DNA of 14,743 nt from an uncultured Bacilli bacterium (GCA_947627525.1 CANQWJ010000013.1:1-14743), one strand, 5' to 3'; positions 1 through 6,662 are shown, numbered from the stretch's first letter. Made by a program: numbers and translations. Notes: generated from the letters alone by a model not told the origin.

Positions 1-537
1 ATTTAAAATTAATTCATTATGTTTAGACATATAGGTATTTTGACTCGTATCCAATAATTGTTTAGGAGTTATCAATTTAGTTGCTCCATTATAAGAATTG
101 ATTACTTTATCACCTAATTCCCCAATTGTATAGGGACCTTTTCTTGAAATATCTTCTATTATTGTCGCTCCATCTTTTGGTAAGGCTCCAAATAAAGCAT
201 CATAACTTATTTCATATTCTATTCCAACATCGGAATCACAAAAACTTATGACATCATCTCTTGTACTTAGAGTTGCAAAAGTAACATTATTACGACTAGG
301 AGCATTAACTCTCTTATTCCAAGAGACAACAATATAGTTACCACTTTTTAATTCTTCATCCCAAATCTTTTTAACAATTGGTGTTAAAAGTTTCTCTCTT
401 TCCTTAATATCATCTTTATCATCACTAATTAAGTTTATCTTTTCAACATCTTCCCCTGACAAAAGATGTCCATAATCATTAAGTAAACTTTTCGCAACAT
501 CGTAAATTTGTTTTTCACGCAATTCTATAATATTCAT
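1..537 (-). CDS. Hypothetical protein, 3' end missing (N-terminal 179 residues)
   Basis: An open frame runs on the minus strand from ATG at 537 to the window edge, 179 codons without a stop. The start at 537 is preceded by GAGGG with a 7-base spacing; the in-frame ATG at 543 lies only one base from that ribosome site, so 537 is preferred. The visible protein begins MNIIELREKQ, has no signal peptide or membrane segment, and is helical and charged for about 60 residues, followed by a mixed alpha/beta part with YIVVSWNKRV near residue 72 and YEISYDALFGALPKDG near residue 113. I do not recognise the family. Codon use matches the neighbouring genes. A TTGACA -35 lies upstream (608-603, minus), so it is transcribed divergently from the hydrolase gene. 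Confidence 0.75.
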   Translation of the reverse strand, partial: MNIIELREKQIYDVAKSLLNDYGHLLSGEDVEKINLISDDKDDIKEREKLLTPIVKKIWDEELKSGNYIVVSWNKRVNAPSRNNVTFATLSTRDDVISFCDSDVGIEYEISYDALFGALPKDGATIIEDISRKGPYTIGELGDKVINSYNGATKLITPKQLLDTSQNTYMSKHNELILN

Positions 538-579
538 AAACATACCCTCAAATTTATATTATCATATAAAATACAATTT

Positions 580-608
580 AGTAAATAAGGAGGTACCTTA
601 AGTGTCAA
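580..608 (-). promoter_or_regulatory. Putative promoter for the minus-strand gene
   Basis: On the minus strand a perfect TTGACA (608-603) is followed after 17 bases by TTTACT (585-580), which matches the -10 consensus at four of six positions. The implied start near 573 would give a leader of about 35 bases before the ATG at 537. It is plausible but the -10 box is weak. Confidence 0.4.
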
Positions 609-667
609 CTATAAAATTTTTATTAAATGCTTGGTGTAAAGTACTCTTCGTGATATACTTATTATAG
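602..667 (+). CDS. Possible small hydrophobic peptide (21 codons)
   Basis: A complete AAGGAGGT Shine-Dalgarno site (587-594) stands seven bases before GTG at 602. The frame reads 21 codons to TAG at 665-667: it starts MSTIKFLLNA, includes WCK and ends VIYLL. It is mostly hydrophobic and could be a tiny membrane peptide or a leader peptide. The stop is 15 bases before the ATG of the hydrolase gene, so ribosomes leaving it could affect that gene's initiation. Support comes only from the unusually good ribosome site and correct spacing; no family is recognised. A weak plus-strand promoter (TTCATA 533-538, 16 bases, TATATT 555-560) could drive it, while the stronger promoter at 631-659 lies inside it and would not. 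Confidence 0.4.
   Translation: MSTIKFLLNAWCKVLFVIYLL
631..659 (+). promoter_or_regulatory. Putative sigma-A promoter for the hydrolase/DUF3006 unit
   Basis: TTGGTG (631-636), 17 bases, then TATACT (654-659). TG at 651-652 makes an extended -10. The start would fall near 666, leaving a leader under 20 bases that still contains the AGGG ribosome site before ATG 683. Confidence 0.6.
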
Positions 668-682
668 TAGGGTGTGGTAAAA

Positions 683-1621
683 ATGAAAAAAAGAAGGAAA
701 AATAACTATGGTATTATTGGTGTTACCATTGTTGTTTTAGTTGCGATTTTTGAAGTATATGGTGGAAAAATCGACGCCTTTTTCACATCCATAAAAAATG
801 GTATTAAAGAAGATTTGAATATTAAAGAAGAAGTAGAGCCTGCTATAAATGAAGTTAATTCTGATTTGAAAGTATATTTTTTAGATGTTGGCCAAGCTGA
901 TAGCATTCTCATTCAAAATAAGAATGAAAATATGTTAATTGATGCTGGAAACAACGAAGATGGGCCTAAATTAGTTAAGTATTTTAAAAAGCTAGGAATT
1001 AAAAATTTTAAGTATGTAGTTGGAACACACCCTCATGAAGATCACATTGGTGGACTTGATAATGTCATAAATTCTTTTGATGTTGAAAATATTTATTTAC
1101 CTAATGCTATTACGACAACTAAGACTTTTGAAGATGTATTGGACGCTATTGAAAAGAAAAATAAAAGTTTTGAAACACCTAAAATTAATGATACTTTTAA
1201 TTTGGGAGAAGCATCTTTAACCGTAATTTTTCCTGGAACTAATACTAATGATTTAAATAGTTCTTCAATTGTATTAAAGATGACTTTTGGTAATAATTCT
1301 TTCTTATTTATGGGTGATGCTCCTGTTGAAGTAGAAAATAAGATATTGTTAAATGGTATTAATGCTGATGTTTTAAAAGTTGGACATCATGGATCAAGAT
1401 ATAGTAGTAGTGATATTTTCCTTGATAAAGTTAATTGTAAATATGCCATTATAAGTTGTGGTAAAAATAATAGTTATAATCATCCACATAAGGAGACTAT
1501 TGCTAAACTTAATACGAGAAATATTAATGTTTATCGTACTGACGAAATGGGAACAATTCTTGCTAGTAGTGATGGTCGTGAAATAAAAATGAGCATTATG
1601 AAAACAGATACTAATGGGTAG
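683..1621 (+). CDS. Membrane-anchored ComEC/Rec2-type metallo-beta-lactamase-fold hydrolase
   Basis: Metal-dependent hydrolase related to the C-terminal beta-lactamase domain of the DNA-uptake protein ComEC, here as a stand-alone 312-residue protein. Residues 2-10 are basic, and residues about 11-27 form one hydrophobic segment (an anchor or uncleaved signal), so the catalytic domain should lie outside the membrane. Landmarks are LDVGQAD at 67-73, the metal-binding THPHEDHIGG with H116, H118, D120 and H121, MGDA with D212, and VGHHGS with H235 and H236. All are typical of this subfamily. GTG at 674 is in frame but lies one base from the AGGG site, so ATG 683 is preferred. The DUF3006 gene follows after eight bases and is surely cotranscribed. 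A nuclease or phosphodiesterase role at the cell surface is possible; there is no ComEC channel domain, so it is not itself a transporter. Confidence 0.9.
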   Translation: MKKRRKNNYGIIGVTIVVLVAIFEVYGGKIDAFFTSIKNGIKEDLNIKEEVEPAINEVNSDLKVYFLDVGQADSILIQNKNENMLIDAGNNEDGPKLVKYFKKLGIKNFKYVVGTHPHEDHIGGLDNVINSFDVENIYLPNAITTTKTFEDVLDAIEKKNKSFETPKINDTFNLGEASLTVIFPGTNTNDLNSSSIVLKMTFGNNSFLFMGDAPVEVENKILLNGINADVLKVGHHGSRYSSSDIFLDKVNCKYAIISCGKNNSYNHPHKETIAKLNTRNINVYRTDEMGTILASSDGREIKMSIMKTDTNG

Positions 1622-1629
1622 GTGATATT

Positions 1630-1845
1630 TTGAAATTAACTGTCGATCGCATTGAAGAAAAGATTGCTGTTTGTGAAGAAGAAAATGGTAAGATGTTAGA
1701 AATCAATTTAGAAGAATTACCTACTGGTACTAAGGAAGGTAGTATTATTTCTAAAAGAGATGGAACTTATTATTTAGAAGAGGAAGAAGAAAAAAAGAGA
1801 TATTCTTCAATAATGGAAAAATTTAATAGATTAAAGAAAGATTGA
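1630..1845 (+). CDS. DUF3006 domain protein
   Basis: A 71-residue acidic protein beginning MKLTVDRIEEKIAVCEEENG, the usual opening of the DUF3006 family (a small beta-barrel-like N-terminal part followed by a charged helix). It starts at TTG 1630. The site GGTGA (1621-1625) overlaps the stop codon of the upstream hydrolase gene and is exactly five bases from the TTG, which supports this start and suggests translational coupling. DUF3006 genes are often found next to ComEC-like hydrolases in Bacillota, as here; the function is unknown. Residues about 50-71 are rich in E and K and probably helical. The TGA stop forms the first bases of the terminator stem, so readthrough of TGA is unlikely and the standard code is supported. 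Confidence 0.8.
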   Translation: MKLTVDRIEEKIAVCEEENGKMLEINLEELPTGTKEGSIISKRDGTYYLEEEEEKKRYSSIMEKFNRLKKD

Positions 1846-1870
1846 TATCGAATTTGCGATATCTTTTTTT
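1844..1870 (+). terminator. Rho-independent terminator after the DUF3006 gene
   Basis: GATATCG (1844-1850) and CGATATC (1857-1863) form a 7-bp stem with a 6-base loop, followed by seven T (1864-1870). The stem starts inside the stop codon of the DUF3006 gene. Confidence 0.75.
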
Positions 1871-1902
1871 ATTGCTACTCATATCATATAGAGAGGTGCA
1901 TA

Positions 1903-2979
1903 ATGAAAAGAAAATATAAAATAGCTGTCTATGCCATTTGTAAAAATGAATCTAAATTTGTTGATAGATGGTATGAATCAGTAAAAGATGCTGATGAAAT
2001 AGTGGTAGTTGATACCGGTTCCATTGATGATACAGTTCAAAAATTACAAGAAAAAAATGTTAAAGTTTACGAGAAAAAAGTCGAACCTTTTCGTTTTGAT
2101 GTCGCAAGAAACATTTCGCTTGATTTAGTGAGTAAAGATGTTGACATTTGTGTATGTATGGATTTAGATGAAGTAATTTTAGATGGTTGGTATGATAAAC
2201 TACAAGCAATTTGGCAAAAAGATTTAAATCGTTTGCGTTATATTTATAATTGGCATTTTGATGAAAATAATAATCCTGATGTTACTTTTTATTCGGAAAA
2301 GATCCATTCCCGTCAAGGCTTTAAATGGGTAAATCCAGTTCATGAAATTTTATCATTTAATGGTAAAGAGAAAACTTTAGTAACCGATGATATCGTTATT
2401 AATCATTATCCTGATCAAAATAAGTCAAGATCTTCTTATTTACCTCTTTTAGAGTTAGCTGTTAAAGAAAATCCAGAGAATGATCGCAATGTTCATTATT
2501 TGGGAAGAGAATACATGTATTATGGAAAATGGAATGAAGCCATTGATACTTTGATATATCATCTTTCGCTACCTAGTGCTACTTGGAAAGATGAAAGAAG
2601 TGCTTCTATGCGTTTTATTTCTCGTTGTTATAAGAACTTAAAGAGATATGATGAAGCTCGTCTATGGCTTGATAAAGCAATCGATGAAACCCCTTATTTA
2701 CGTGATCCTTTTATTGAAAGAGCTATTTTAGAATATCTTTTGAATAATTGGAAAGATGTTGAATATTATTGTTTAAAGGCCTTAAATATCACAACCCATG
2801 AAAAAAGTTATATCAATGAAACATTTAGTTGGGATTATACAGTTTATGATTTATTATCTTTGAGTTATTACCATCAAAAAGAAAAGTATTTAGCTCTACG
2901 TTACATCGATAAAGCTCTTGCAATGAAACCAAATGACGAAAGACTATTAAAAAATAAAGAAATAATTGAAAAAATGTAA
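1903..2979 (+). CDS. Family 2 glycosyltransferase with C-terminal TPR-like repeats
   Basis: A 358-residue cytoplasmic glycosyltransferase of the GT-A fold, expected to move a sugar from a nucleotide-sugar donor to an unknown acceptor. The N-terminal 200 residues carry the family marks: AICKNES (C13), VVVDTGSIDDT (D37), FDVARN (D66) and the metal/nucleotide-binding DLDE (87-90). HSRQGFKWVNPVHEIL near 142-157 is typical of the subgroup that includes SunS-like and WaaE-like enzymes. From about residue 180 to the end it is helical with TPR-like units, for example YYGKWNEAIDTLIYHL, LKRYDEARLWLDKAI and KEKYLALRYIDKALAMKP; such tails often bind a protein acceptor. ATG 1903 follows GAGAGGTG with a four-base gap. 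It begins after the terminator at 1844-1870, but I found no clear promoter. Substrate unknown. Confidence 0.88.
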   Translation: MKRKYKIAVYAICKNESKFVDRWYESVKDADEIVVVDTGSIDDTVQKLQEKNVKVYEKKVEPFRFDVARNISLDLVSKDVDICVCMDLDEVILDGWYDKLQAIWQKDLNRLRYIYNWHFDENNNPDVTFYSEKIHSRQGFKWVNPVHEILSFNGKEKTLVTDDIVINHYPDQNKSRSSYLPLLELAVKENPENDRNVHYLGREYMYYGKWNEAIDTLIYHLSLPSATWKDERSASMRFISRCYKNLKRYDEARLWLDKAIDETPYLRDPFIERAILEYLLNNWKDVEYYCLKALNITTHEKSYINETFSWDYTVYDLLSLSYYHQKEKYLALRYIDKALAMKPNDERLLKNKEIIEKM

Positions 2980-3032
2980 TTAATAAGTATCTTTTTCATT
3001 TAAAAAAATGTAAAATAAATTTGGTGAAGGAT

Positions 3033-4550
3033 ATGCGACAATTAGTATACGATGATGATTTTAAAGAAATAGTTAATGAAAAGATAAAGTATTGGCAAAA
3101 TGTTTCAGATATTCCTAAAAAAGTAAAAGACTATATAACAAGTCTTTCTAATGAATTAATATTTCGTACTTATAATGATGAATATGGGTATAAAGATTAC
3201 TGTTCTAATTGTTTAAAAGAATTAGATGTAAATCATTATTGTGAACATTGTCAAAAAAGTTATACTAATTTAAACAAAAAATATATTATTTATTTAAGTC
3301 AAAAATATATCAGTGATATGAAATATATTTGTTTTTATACTTATGTTTTTGATGTTGTTGATGATGAAGTCATTTTATATAATATTGAAAATCAACTCAA
3401 TTATGATCATCTAGCCCCTTTAAAATATAAAGAATCAACTCTTTCGATTGCTAATATATATGATGTAAAAAAAGATTATTTATATGAAAGAATTAATGGT
3501 GATACTTTAGAATATTCACAAATAGAAGCGTTCTTCAATAATCCTGAAGTAGAAGAAAAATTTACAAATACTTATATTGAGTTTTGTTTTCCCAGTAATT
3601 CTAATCAGTTTTTATATACTGATAATTTAGATGAATTAAAAAAATCAGCATTATATAAATATAGTCAAATTTGGGAGTTAAAAGATAAATTTAATGATAA
3701 TGATTTTACTTTATCTTCGATTACTTATAATCCTATTTATTGTAAAGAGTTTGAATACTTAATAAAAATGCAACTATATAATTTGGCAATCGATTGTTCT
3801 AAAATAAATTTTGGTAAAGGTAAAAACTTTAAAGACATTTTTGGCATTGATAAAAAGTATTATAAATTTATGAAAGATATTGATATAACTAGCGAACAAT
3901 TTGATTTATTGAAAATGTATCCTACAACTGATCTTGCTTTATTAGAGTTTATTTCTAAAGGCATATATGCATTTGAGGTGTTAAAAGAATATGTAAAATT
4001 AGAAGATTTAAAAAAGTATATAGAGAGTCAAGAAGATAGTGAAAATCATATAAGAAGATATATTAGTGATTATTATGATTACATTAATGGATTAATAATG
4101 CTCGGAGCTGACTTAAAGGATAAGAAAGTTCTATATCCTAAGAATTTTTATGAAGAGCATGATCGAGTTTCTGCTGAAGTAATGATTGTTGAAAATCCTA
4201 ATTTGGATCAAAAAATTCATAATTTATCTAATATTTTATCTTTAAATGTATATGAAAACGATGAATATATCATCTTTCCTGCTGATAGTATAAGTAGTAT
4301 GATTGATGAGAGTAGTCAACAACAAAATTGTGTAAGAACTTATTGTGAAAGAGTTGGGGAAAATGATTGTCAAATATATTTTATGCGTGATAAAAATGCG
4401 AAAGATAAATCTTTAGTCACGGTTGAAGTACGCGATGGAAAAGTTGTTCAAGCCCGTACAAAATTTAATAAAGATATTGATAGTCGCCAAAGAAAATTTT
4501 TAAGTGATTGGGAAAAAGTAATGATTCCCATTATAAAAGGTGATAATTAA
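3033..4550 (+). CDS. PcfJ domain-containing protein with N-terminal zinc ribbon
   Basis: A 505-residue protein. A four-cysteine metal site, C57-x2-C60-x9-C70-x2-C73, lies near the N terminus. A long, divergent, tyrosine- and aspartate-rich middle follows. The C-terminal end matches the PcfJ family: SSQQQNCVRTYCERV around C433, then IYFMRDKNAKDKSLVTVEV, VVQARTKFNKDID and a closing FLSDWEKV. PcfJ was named from the enterococcal conjugative plasmid pCF10, but relatives with zinc ribbons are common in gut Bacillota and their biochemical role is not established. No other conjugation gene is visible here. TTG 3021 is in frame, but ATG 3033 sits five bases after GGTGA (3023-3027), the spacing used by several genes in this window, so 3033 is preferred. 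The gene ends 27 bases before the tRNA promoter and has no terminator of its own. Confidence 0.82.
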   Translation: MRQLVYDDDFKEIVNEKIKYWQNVSDIPKKVKDYITSLSNELIFRTYNDEYGYKDYCSNCLKELDVNHYCEHCQKSYTNLNKKYIIYLSQKYISDMKYICFYTYVFDVVDDEVILYNIENQLNYDHLAPLKYKESTLSIANIYDVKKDYLYERINGDTLEYSQIEAFFNNPEVEEKFTNTYIEFCFPSNSNQFLYTDNLDELKKSALYKYSQIWELKDKFNDNDFTLSSITYNPIYCKEFEYLIKMQLYNLAIDCSKINFGKGKNFKDIFGIDKKYYKFMKDIDITSEQFDLLKMYPTTDLALLEFISKGIYAFEVLKEYVKLEDLKKYIESQEDSENHIRRYISDYYDYINGLIMLGADLKDKKVLYPKNFYEEHDRVSAEVMIVENPNLDQKIHNLSNILSLNVYENDEYIIFPADSISSMIDESSQQQNCVRTYCERVGENDCQIYFMRDKNAKDKSLVTVEVRDGKVVQARTKFNKDIDSRQRKFLSDWEKVMIPIIKGDN

Positions 4551-4553
4551 ATA

Positions 4554-4583
4554 TTGTTTTTCACTAGATAATTATGTTATAAT
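4554..4583 (+). promoter_or_regulatory. Promoter of the tRNA-Leu gene
   Basis: TTGTTT (4554-4559), 18 bases, then a perfect TATAAT (4578-4583). The expected start is near 4590, about 20 bases before the mature tRNA. Confidence 0.6.
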
Positions 4584-4609
4584 CTCTTATGTAACTGAAG
4601 TTACAAAAA

Positions 4610-4695
4610 GCAGGAGTGGCGGAATGGTAGACGCGATGGTCTCAAACACCATTGGTAGTGATACTGTGTGGGTTCAAGTCCCATCTCCTGCACCA
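4610..4695 (+). tRNA. tRNA-Leu, anticodon CAA
   Basis: An 86-base class II tRNA. The acceptor arms GCAGGAG (4610-4616) and CTCCTGC (4685-4691) pair fully. The anticodon stem ATGGT/ACCAT encloses the loop CTCAAAC, giving anticodon CAA, which reads TTG leucine codons. A long variable arm (AGT/ACT stem) and a T arm GTGGG-TTCAAGT-CCCAT with one G-U pair complete the fold. The discriminator A and the CCA end (4693-4695) are encoded. No second copy of its 3' end is seen in the window, so there is no sign of an element integrated here. Confidence 0.96.
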
Positions 4696-4730
4696 TATGG
4701 ATTACAAATCGTATATTACGGTTTAAATAG

Positions 4731-4757
4731 AGTTCATAGTTTGCTGTGAACTTTTTT
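4731..4757 (+). terminator. Rho-independent terminator after tRNA-Leu
   Basis: A 9-bp stem with one G-U pair (4731-4739 with 4744-4752) closes a TTTG tetraloop and is followed by a T run to 4757. It lies 35 bases after the tRNA CCA end. Confidence 0.78.
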
Positions 4758-4950
4758 GTTTAAACAATTATTTTAAATTTTATTGTCAAATATTTTTATA
4801 ATGTAATTGATAGTTCAAAAGTTTCTTGTGAGAAAAAGCGTTAATTTGATTTGTGAACATTTTGCTGATGTCGGCAAAACGATAAAAAAGAATGCTATAA
4901 TAATATATTAAATAATTTATAAATCTAATAGCATCTTTATTTTTTATTAG
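4758..4950. other. Gene-free structured stretch between tRNA-Leu and the lipoprotein gene
   Basis: No reading frame with a ribosome site is visible. It holds a TATAAT (4797-4802) without a convincing -35 box, a small TTTCT/AGAAA hairpin with a TGTG loop near 4821-4836, and an 8-bp hairpin (4860-4867 with 4872-4879, ATGT loop, one T-G pair). A 7-bp inverted repeat also occurs (ATGCTAT 4892-4898, ATAGCAT 4928-4934) with a 29-base AT-rich loop and a T-rich 3' flank, which could be a weak terminator. A short noncoding RNA is possible but unproven. Confidence 0.3.
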
Positions 4951-4955
4951 TTATT

Positions 4956-4964
4956 TGATATACT
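4956..4964 (+). promoter_or_regulatory. Possible extended -10 promoter of the lipoprotein gene
   Basis: TGATATACT is an extended -10 element identical to the one at 651-659. No good -35 box is seen. The implied start near 4971 leaves about 15 bases, including the AAAGGAGG ribosome site, before ATG 4986. Confidence 0.4.
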
Positions 4965-4985
4965 CAATTTGATAAAGGAGGCAAA

Positions 4986-5705
4986 ATGAATAAAAATTTA
5001 AAAAAAATACTATCATTAATTGTATGTATTACATTAGTTACATCTTGCGGTGTCAATAGTAAAAAAAGTTTAAATGACAAACCGTCAGAGAACCAAAAAG
5101 TTAAAATTGAAACAGATGGAAATGTATATCAAGATAATATGCCAGCTTCTGAAAGTGATATCTTATCAAATATAGATGTGAAGTTTGAAAAAGCATTAAG
5201 TGGACAATATGTTGCATTTGTAACCAATAATAATACTTTTGCAATTCCTGATTTAGAAATAAATGTTAATTTCTCTAAAAATGGTGCTATAGTAGATACT
5301 GATAATGATGGACATGATGCTGTTTTACCTGGATATACTGTTATTAGTGAGTTTGAATCATATGAGAGTTTTGATAATGCTGATTATGAAGTAAGTGTTA
5401 ATTGGAATTATGGAACATCATATATTAATCACTCTAATGATGTTAAAGTGAAATATAATATTAATTCATCTAAAGATGCTATCGTGACTATTACTAATAA
5501 TGGCTCTAATGAAATAGAAGAAATAGAGTTGATAGCCGTATTTTATGATTCCACTGGAAATCTATTAGGAACATCATATTCACAAGATATATATCATATA
5601 GCAAGTAAGAAGTCAGTAACAGAAAAAATGACATTAAAAGATTACGAAAATTCAAATAAAGTTGATAAAGTAAAAATTTATTTAAATCAAGCACATACTT
5701 TTTAA
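4986..5705 (+). CDS. Lipoprotein with two tandem FxLYD-like beta-sandwich domains
   Basis: A 239-residue predicted lipoprotein. After a basic start (MNKNLKKI) and a hydrophobic stretch comes the lipobox LVTSC with the lipidated cysteine at residue 21, so the mature protein should be tethered to the outer face of the membrane. A serine/lysine/aspartate-rich linker runs to about residue 58. Two similar beta-rich segments follow: about 60-130 (YVAFVTNNNTFAIPDLEINVNF) and about 155-239 (AIVTITNNGSNEIEEIELIA, then VFYDSTGNLLGTS). The "TNN...I...E..V.FYD..G" pattern is that of FxLYD-type domains in Gram-positive lipoproteins. AAAGGAGG stands just before ATG 4986. Its ligand is unknown. A hairpin at 5784-5804 may end its transcript. 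Confidence 0.78.
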   Translation: MNKNLKKILSLIVCITLVTSCGVNSKKSLNDKPSENQKVKIETDGNVYQDNMPASESDILSNIDVKFEKALSGQYVAFVTNNNTFAIPDLEINVNFSKNGAIVDTDNDGHDAVLPGYTVISEFESYESFDNADYEVSVNWNYGTSYINHSNDVKVKYNINSSKDAIVTITNNGSNEIEEIELIAVFYDSTGNLLGTSYSQDIYHIASKKSVTEKMTLKDYENSNKVDKVKIYLNQAHTF

Positions 5706-5783
5706 AATATAAATTTCTATTTTTTATTGTTTTAAATAAGTTTTCTTTACTAATCAAAGTATTATTTGTAATAAAATAAAAAT

Positions 5784-5812
5784 AGTCCTTATTGGATAAG
5801 GACTTTATTATT
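5784..5812 (+). terminator. Hairpin between lipoprotein and TIM-barrel genes, possible terminator
   Basis: AGTCCTTAT (5784-5792) and ATAAGGACT (5796-5804) form a perfect 9-bp stem with a TGG loop, followed by TTATTATT. The interrupted T tail makes it an imperfect terminator. It lies 29 bases before ATG 5834, leaving little room for a promoter after it, so it may instead act in the leader of the downstream gene. Confidence 0.45.
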
Positions 5813-5833
5813 GCTGATGAAAAGAGGTATATT

Positions 5834-6631
5834 ATGGACGATATAGTAGTTGTTGTTAGTAATACAAATCAAAATGTTGATCCGATTACAACCATAGATG
5901 CTATCAAAGAAGCTGGTTTTAAGGAAGTTTTTGTCCAGTGGTATAATCGTGATTGGATAGTTTCTCAAGAAGAACAAATGCAACATATTAAAGATATTGG
6001 TTTAAACGTTAAGATGGCGCATTTAGGTTATGATGGTATCTCTAATTTATGGGTTGAAGGACCATTAGGTGATAGTTTAGTCACACGTTATAAAAAGGAT
6101 TTTGATACTTGTAAAAAGATGGGAATAAGTCTTGTTTTTATGCATTTAGAAGGTGGTTTTGATGCGGAACCGTACAATGAAATTGGTCTAGCAAGATTAA
6201 GAGAAATAGTTTCGTATGCTGAACAAGTTGGAATTAAAATTGCTTTTGAAAACGTTCATAAAAAAGGGTATCTCGATTATGTCATCGAAAATATAAAAAG
6301 TGATAATATTGGTATTTGTTTTGATATAGGTCATTTTCATGCTTACTTTAAAGATGACTTTGATTTTTCGAAGTTTAAAGATAAAATATTTGCGGTTCAT
6401 CTTCATGACAATGATGCCTCTAGTGATCAACACTTAATACCATTTGAAGGAACCATTAATTGGGATGAAATAATTACTAAATTAGTTGCATGTAATTATA
6501 ATGGTCCTGTCATTATGGAATTGTGTTATCGTAATAAATACTTAGAAATGCCAATTGTTGATTTTTATAAGAAGGGTTATTTCACTGGTGAAAAATTAAA
6601 AGAAATGTTTAATAATAAAAGAAATATATAA
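5834..6631 (+). CDS. Xylose isomerase-like TIM-barrel protein (sugar phosphate isomerase/epimerase family)
   Basis: A 265-residue cytoplasmic protein of the AP-endonuclease-2/xylose isomerase-like superfamily (PF01261), whose members are metal-dependent sugar or polyol isomerases and epimerases, or endonuclease IV. Likely metal ligands follow the family order: E139 in IAFENVH, D164 and H167 in CFDIGHFH, H189 or H191 in AVHLHDND, and E229 in VIMELC. The FDIGH and HLHDND motifs favour the isomerase branch over endonuclease IV. The start is ATG 5834, with AAGAGG six bases upstream. An in-frame TTG at 5792 is rejected because it lies inside the hairpin at 5784-5804 and has no ribosome site. The substrate cannot be read from the sequence, and no sugar transporter or kinase gene is next to it. 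Confidence 0.85.
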   Translation: MDDIVVVVSNTNQNVDPITTIDAIKEAGFKEVFVQWYNRDWIVSQEEQMQHIKDIGLNVKMAHLGYDGISNLWVEGPLGDSLVTRYKKDFDTCKKMGISLVFMHLEGGFDAEPYNEIGLARLREIVSYAEQVGIKIAFENVHKKGYLDYVIENIKSDNIGICFDIGHFHAYFKDDFDFSKFKDKIFAVHLHDNDASSDQHLIPFEGTINWDEIITKLVACNYNGPVIMELCYRNKYLEMPIVDFYKKGYFTGEKLKEMFNNKRNI

Positions 6632-6660
6632 TGTCAAAAGATCTTATTATATTTCTTTTT
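6617..6660 (+). terminator. Terminator hairpin overlapping the end of the TIM-barrel gene
   Basis: A perfect 12-bp inverted repeat (6617-6628 with 6648-6659) has a 19-base loop and a T-rich 3' flank. The 5' arm encodes the last codons (KRNI) and the loop begins with the stop codon. Confidence 0.55.
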
Positions 6661-6662
6661 AA

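Noticed and set aside
4540..4749. Plus-strand open frame of 69 codons across the tRNA-Leu gene
   Set aside because: It overlaps a complete tRNA, and its SGGMVDA...VQVPSPAP reading is the well-known false translation of leucine and similar tRNA genes.
4610..4985. tRNA-Leu as an integration site of a mobile element
   Set aside because: No repeat of the tRNA 3' end and no integrase gene are seen in the window.
5792..5833. Fourteen-codon N-terminal extension of the TIM-barrel protein from TTG 5792
   Set aside because: The TTG sits in the hairpin at 5784-5804, has no ribosome site, and the extension adds nothing known to the fold; ATG 5834 has AAGAGG at a good distance.
5834..6631. Endonuclease IV for the TIM-barrel protein
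   Set aside because: The FDIGH and HLHDND motifs and the visible ligands fit the isomerase/epimerase branch; the longer zinc-ligand set of endonuclease IV is not apparent.
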